DNA of 64,000 nt from Acanthaster planci (Eukaryota > Echinodermata > Asteroidea > Valvatida > Acanthasteridae): the NCBI RefSeq assembly GCF_001949145.1, contig NW_019091461.1, forward strand, positions 868,001 through 932,000, written 5' to 3'. Position 1 is the first letter of the stretch. Every line of letters starts with the position of its first letter. The translations under genes and the position numbers were made by a program. The notes beneath the pieces are model-generated. The model was given only the letters and a program-made list of their open reading frames with translations. It searched no databases and was not told where the DNA came from. This document shows positions 58,701 to 64,000 of this stretch, in pieces.

Positions 58701-61251
58701 GAACGTGATGAAAAACTTGTTTGTTGATTTTAACGTGTTGACTCTAATGTGTCGGCAGTTTTCCGGAGCCCAATCGCGACAAACCTCTGATGTAAACTTT
58801 GTGTATGCAAATTGTGTGTGTCCCCGTGAGCCAGCAGTCAGAGTCATCGGTCAGAAACGAGCGAGAGGCTCTTAGTTAGTCGATAGTTCTCAGCTGACTT
58901 TGCTATGTCACGTTCAGACTCCCCCTAACTGGTTATTGAGGCCCAAGTGCGTTATTCCACTTTGCATGAAGAGGTAGCGAGACGTTTTCTCGTTTTCCAG
59001 TAAAACTTTTTAAAAATCACTTTTAAAAGAAAAACCATAGTTGTCAATCGTATCATTGTTCAGTCTTAGTCAAAACAAAAATTACCGGTGGCTTGTTTTG
59101 AATTGTGGTGCACATCAGGGACCATTTTTAGGGTGTACTGTGTTCATTCAGGGGTCAGCCATCTTAACTGGAAGAGAGGGGATCAAGGTAAATACGTTTC
59201 TAAATTTGATATGTGTGGGGACGTAGACGATGCTTCAATAAATATGCTTTGACTGGTAATTCCAAATTATTAATCAAAAAGTCATGTTGCCTAGTTTGTC
59301 CAAATGAAAAACATCTTTCAAAGTGACGTCATGTCCTGTACATATAGCAAAATAATCAGATTCCTTCTCAGTCAAGACTGTCAATTCGCGTTGCACGATC
59401 CAAAATGGCCATCTCGTCAATACAGCCTGTAGGCCCTATCAGGCGACACCCCCAAATGCTATTTTATTTTAAATCATTTTCTCATAAAAAGATTACGGGG
59501 TTATGTTCTGTCTACAGGGCTTGTCAGTCATCAGGCGAAGAAAAAGCGAAAAGGGGTTAGATGGGACGTGCACAGAAACCAGTCCTGTTTGGGGAAGTTT
59601 CTGCTTTCGCATGACAGTTTGCAGCAAGCCATCTTCCACTATTGACTCAGGCCCCGGTGCCCGCTCCTCGTCGTACTCTCGCTCAGAGGAGCTACAATTC
59701 ACGAGATGTTTGAACGATTGCATCTTGTGTTACCCCCGCCGAGACTGCCTGGAAAGCAATTACGAGGTTGTGAGCGACGGCCTGGGATGTCGTGAATATC
59801 CGCTTTAGTGCTGAAATAACATTTCAAACACAATGTGTTTTTGTCCCGGACAACTCGGAGCAAGGCTGCTTATTGCCCCGTTGGCTCGGAGGAGCTGTGT
59901 CTATTGCCTGATAAAAGGTAAGGCAAGTTTTCACACACCAAAGGGATAGATTCCACTGGGAAAAACAACGGCTAAGGTGGATCTGGCAGACGACGAAATT
60001 TGCTTCGATTTCTTCTTACCCGGCAGGTGTCTTCTCTTGGTTTCAGACGTACCAACTGCAGTTTCTTTTCTAAGGCTACGATAGCTATCGATCGGGACGC
60101 TGTCCAATCCAATTCTTGACACCTGAGGGCGCTTCGTAGGCACTGAGTCTGTCTTGACTGTGACTGGCAGTAAGGTCGTACAGTGCCTTAGTTTCTTGGC
60201 TGCGGCGTGAAACTACTGCCGAGCATACGGATTTGCTGCAGTTTTGCACTTCACATAGTTTCGTGCGTAATTTCAGGTGATAGCCGTATACGTGTGAATC
60301 GGACGCGGCCTGTTGTGGTGGCAACCTTACTGATTCAACTGGTTCACGTGTTCTAATCTCCAGCCAGCATACACCCCAAAACCTAACAACAAAGAGGTGT
60401 TAATGAGAGACTTTGAGATGCTGGTGGCAGCAGACACACCGGTCCTTGCTCAAAACTGTGCGTGCAAGCACAGAGCAATGCGCATAGACCATGCTCAGAA
60501 CTGGTAAAAAGGACTGGTATATGAATATCGCCACCAAGCGTCTCAAAGTTTCCCATTATATTCATTTCTCAGCATCTTCAAACTAAAAGTTACAAAACCG
60601 CGAATTGTCGTCGTCTTTACTAGCGTCCAAAAAAACCCTTTCTAGTACAACAGTGGATGATAGTCAGTGAACTCATTGACATATTTTTCGACGCCGATCT
60701 GTTTTCAACGTCCCGGTTTTTCACCTCATAATCAAATTTGCCGTCTCGACTTTGCAACTTTAGCGTTTCGATTTTTTCAGCCCGTCTTTCATTCCGCCGC
60801 TCTGCAACCCCACTTTGGCTGCAGACTGACAACTCCAACTGCTCCCTCTGTCGGCTACAGCCGGACAATGGCGTAGTTGATGTGACTCGATCGGCCAGGT
60901 CACGTCAGCGAATTAGTTCTTGACGCCCACGTGAAGAAAAATCAATGTCTCACTTTGGTCAGAGGTTTGAACTCAAGTGGGGGCGCTCTACAGCATTCTA
61001 ATCTACTGTGATTTCCTTGCGCTTGAAGAGTCGGGATTCGGGATTTGGGATTCGACACTTCGGAGAGTTGCCACAATAACTGTCTCCTGATCTCTGGACT
61101 GAGGGTTAGGCCCCCAGGCGTAGCTCCTCCCAAGGGGGGAGGGGTGGAGGGACAGAGCATCGACAGTGGAAGGGAGAACGCTGCCCCCTTGCAACTCCCC
61201 TGGCTGCGCCAGTGAGTTTAAATGGACGGTTCTTCCAAGAACCTTGTTAAT
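55701..61251. other. Downstream non-coding region, no confident gene
   Basis: About 5.5 kb. It includes the GACA/GACG field (listed), an AT-rich stretch with several AATAAA words (58.37-58.53 kb), two candidate splice acceptors at 57744 and 59517 (see findings) and otherwise unremarkable sequence. A GC-richer open stretch of 97 codons at 59518-59808 follows TCTACAG but has no recognised homology. Confidence 0.5.
56700..57530 (+). repeat. Long degenerate GACA/GACG tetranucleotide field with an ACAA core
   Basis: Some 830 bp are rich in GACA, GACG, ACGA and AGAC words and poor in T on the + strand. An uninterrupted ACAA repeat of about 30 bp sits at 56846-56875. The - strand frames read runs such as SVCLSVCL-like Cys/Leu/Val/Phe protein, a common artefact of such repeats, so the 90-140 codon frames here are not genes. 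Confidence 0.65.
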
Positions 61252-61563
61252 CACCTCTAAGGAAGCATTGTTTTCTCTGATTTTATCTGTTCAAATAAAT
61301 ATGCAAGCATCCAAATCGAACGCAGTGTCATTTATCTTCAGAGCTCAACTATATCAAGCTAAAGTTTTTTTTTCTGTTCATGACGAAATGGTAATTCTGA
61401 ATGTAGATTGCGTCATTCGGAGAACACAGGGAAAACGAGGGGAACAACCCTCGCCTTATGTGGACAAACTCTTGTGCTTGCCAAACAATGGCTACAAGCA
61501 TTGGATGCTTCCATATTTATTTGAACAGATTAAATCAGAGAAAACGTGTTTTACTTATAGGTG
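61252..61563. mobile_element. MITE-like element with 63-bp terminal inverted repeats
   Basis: The left terminus 61252-61314 starts CACCTCTAAGGAAGC. The right terminus 61501-61563 ends TTTTACTTATAGGTG and is its reverse complement with several mismatches. The roughly 190-bp interior is non-coding and matches the partial copy in intron 1 (25190-25422) in reverse orientation. No transposase is present. Long inverted repeats, short length and a second dispersed copy fit a non-autonomous DNA transposon. No convincing target-site duplication was identified. Confidence 0.7.
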
Positions 61564-62255
61564 CCCTATTTAATAGCTCTATGGCCACAGTAAAGTACCG
61601 CTCCCCTCTCCCCCCCCCATCACAATTTTCCAGAGAAGGGCACAGACGGGGGGAACTTCTCCCTTTGGCCCCTTTGCTACGTCACATTTATGCCCTATGC
61701 AGACCATAACCAAATAATCCAATTCAGAAAAGGCACTATTACAACTGATCTCGAGAATGTGTTTACTGATATGTTGCAGTTACAACAGGTTGGGGGCGCT
61801 ATAAAGTTAGCCCCAAAACAGCAGATTATGTTATGGGCGTAAAGCGTTACAATTGGCGGCCACAGGGATATCTGGAAATAGAGAGTTCAGTTGCACGTTC
61901 TACGTAAACGCGAACATGAAAAAAATGTGGACCTTTTGTGACGTCATTGCTTCTTGCGTATTGTCTCTTACGTACGGGTAGTTTGCACGGACGTCCAAAA
62001 CGTGAAACACCGGAAGTTCACGTTGGATCAAAACGCCAGAAACTGCAACTTTTTCGGAAGGTTTAAAATTATGCATTGGACATTCGCTAATATTACATGG
62101 ACATTTCTGGAAAGTGTAAAGGTTAAGCAACTTGGATTTTTTTCATGCTTGGTTTGGATGACCGATTACACTTCTTTTAGAGACTTACTGGATGTGATTG
62201 GCCCTTTTATTCGAACGTTCATTGGCAGACGTACGGTTTGTGTGGGGTGCGCATC

Positions 62256-62771
62256 TAAACGTTCAAACCATTGGGTGCGTTCGATTAGCTTCCCTGAACA
62301 CACCAGTGTTACACTCAAGGGAAGCCTCAAAATGAGGCTTATCGAGNNNNNNNNNNNNNNNNNNNNNNNNNNNNNNNNNNNNNNNNNNNNNNNNNNNNNN
62401 NNNNNNNNNNNNNNNNNNNNNNNNNNNNNNNNNNNNNNNNNNNNNNNNNNNNNNNNNNNNNNNNNNNNNNNNNNNNNNNNNNNNNNNNNNNNNNNNNNNN
62501 NNNNNNNNNNNNNNNNNNNNNNNNNNNNNNNNNNNNNNNNNNNNNNNNNNNNNNNNNNNNNNNNNNNNNNNNNNNNNNNNNNNNNNNNNNNNNNNNNNNN
62601 NNNNNNNNNNNNNNNNNNNNNNNNNNNNNNNNNNNNNNNNNNNNNNNNNNNNNNNNNNNNNNNNNNNNNNNNNNNNNNNNNNNNNNNNNNNNNNNNNNNN
62701 NNNNNNNNNNNNNNNNNNNNNNNNNNNNNNNNNNNNNNNNGAACGCACCCATTGACATGAATGGTTGAAAC
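62256..62771. mobile_element. Inverted-repeat element spanning an assembly gap
   Basis: The left flank (62256-62281) reads GTTCAAACCATTGGGTGCG then TTC. The right flank (62741-62771) begins GAACGCACCCA and, reverse complemented, reads GTTTCAACCATT, nine extra bases, then GGGTGCGTTC. The remaining left interior has a further hairpin AAGCCTCA-AAA-TGAGGCTT (62324-62342). The gap therefore probably hides the middle of a foldback or MITE-like element, a structure that is difficult to assemble. Confidence 0.55.
62347..62740. other. Assembly gap, 394 N
   Basis: An unbroken run of N. Any frame reading across it is meaningless. Confidence 1.
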
Positions 62772-64000
62772 AGGCATTTGACGCCCGAGCACGCTTGAGC
62801 GATAAAAACCTTGTCGTGTTCGCGCCATCAATGCATCAATGCAATCACTGCATGCAGGTCTATGTGCAGAGCATGTGCAGTGGGCGTGGTTTAAACTGAA
62901 GTGACGTCACACTTACGAACCGGATAGGTTCTTGTTCGCACGCCGACTTAATTGTGTTTGCAGACGTTGGCAGGTTCAAGCAAAGACTACAGTTGGCCAT
63001 AGTTCGACAACGTCACCCGAACGAGGGATGGTTTGAACCATCTAGCTGACCATTTTGGAATCAGACCCCGGGTCATAATTCCTATTGTTGACTGTCAGTA
63101 GCCAATTTAAGTAGCCATTTACATGAGAGTTATGACAACGAATTTCGCGAGGGTTGCAGCGAATTGGAAAATGTGGGTAACAGTGAGATTTTACAAAATG
63201 TTCTGACCAGGGACGAACCAGGGTTGCGTGAGCTTAATTAAAAAGCAACTAACCAGTGGCACGAACATGACCTTAGAAAATCTCTAATTTGCTTGGGGAA
63301 AAAAAAGCAATTTAGATGCACAAGCCCTAAAATATGAGTATCAGACATGCCTAGCCTTTACATGTATACAACTGAATGCAGTAGTCCTTGCAGATTTTCG
63401 AACTCACTCGTCTCTTTCCGGTTGAATTGAGGAGACAAGTGGAAGTGGTCAGTTGGGATCCCAACGGCCGACAAGGACGCATCCAGAACCACATTTATGG
63501 AGGGAGGGGGCTTTTTGTTGAGGGGGATTTCCGACTTTCTTTATTAAACCTTTAATGGCCCTTTTGGGAAGGATAAGTGTAAATAAAACCAGTTTCCAAA
63601 ATATATCACAAAGGTTAAAGTACAGTTGGGGTGAAATGCATCGTAAGAGCACTAACGATGGGTGATCTAGCAAGAGTGGTGCAAACCTCGCCGTTATTGT
63701 GAACTCGATGAAGGGAGGATATCAGCGGGCAAGTATTAGAAATGCTTGGTTCATCAACAAAAGACATAATGGGACAGGGGAAGAGGAAAACAACCAAATG
63801 CAAGTACTAATTAAATGAATATTTGCTTAGGCAAAGCTTCTTTGGTTGAGGAATTAACTCAGCGCCTTGTTTAATTTTGTCAACCAGCAACGAATTTTGT
63901 TCTCTGCGATCGGAGATGGAATAACTTTTTCCTGTCTGATTTAAGCACAATGCTCGACTGAATGTTATTCTTTAGATATCCGAGCCTATCAGGGGCATGA
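62772..64000. other. Non-coding sequence to the window end, no gene seen
   Basis: No conserved protein, RNA or repeat family was recognised. Short open frames on the - strand (up to about 75 codons) have no homology. Confidence 0.5.

Noticed and set aside
61954-62831. Open frames running across 62347-62740
   Set aside because: They read through the run of N and are not real.

Overview
The window is animal (metazoan) nuclear DNA. It carries one gene I can recognise with confidence, spread over about 32 kb of the + strand and split by seven introns with GT/AG borders, inside long AT-leaning non-coding sequence full of decayed transposons, MITE-like inverted repeats, minisatellites and simple repeats. 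There is no operon structure, no dense gene packing and no prokaryotic signal. The repeat style (Tc1-like and MITE-like elements, repeated palindromic words such as GTACCGGTAC and GTAGGCCTAC), the 20.4 kb first intron and a receptor that is clearly a vertebrate-type family member but not a vertebrate sequence suggest an invertebrate, possibly a marine deuterostome or lophotrochozoan. The sequence alone does not let me go further than that.

The gene encodes a class C G-protein-coupled receptor of the metabotropic glutamate receptor (mGluR/GRM) family. Eight coding exons (23020-23508, 43925-44141, 48570-48857, 51014-51154, 51646-51843, 52323-53383, 53576-53822, 54803-54846) join with consistent phases into 2685 nt, giving an 894-residue receptor. 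The order is signal peptide, bilobed glutamate-binding domain, nine-cysteine domain, seven transmembrane helices and a short cytoplasmic tail. The wording of the ligand domain is closest to vertebrate group III receptors (mGluR4/6/7/8). Most glutamate-contacting residues are kept, but the position matching mGluR4 Lys74 is Gly and the residue after the key Ser is Pro.

Layout: 1-22.9 kb is upstream non-coding DNA with two adjacent near-perfect palindromes at 3.4 kb, a triplet-repeat field at 6.4 kb, a hAT-like terminus at 11.6 kb and a tRNA-like box pair at 12.2 kb. From 22.9 to 23.5 kb lie the 5' UTR and exon 1. Intron 1 (23.5-43.9 kb) holds a copy of a dispersed repeat, a 21-bp minisatellite, a dead Tc1-like transposon and a polypurine tract. 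From 43.9 to 54.8 kb lie exons 2-8, with a minisatellite just before exon 3 and a G-run cluster in intron 7. The last 9 kb (54.8-64 kb) holds the 3' UTR, a long degenerate GACA/GACG field, a MITE with 63-bp inverted repeats (61.25-61.56 kb) and a 394-base assembly gap flanked by inverted repeats.

The points most worth checking are the altered ligand pocket, possible alternative 3' exons that would change the receptor tail, the paired palindromes at 3405-3475, and the two inverted-repeat elements near 61-63 kb. I found no evidence for an RNA gene, a CRISPR array or a second complete protein-coding gene.
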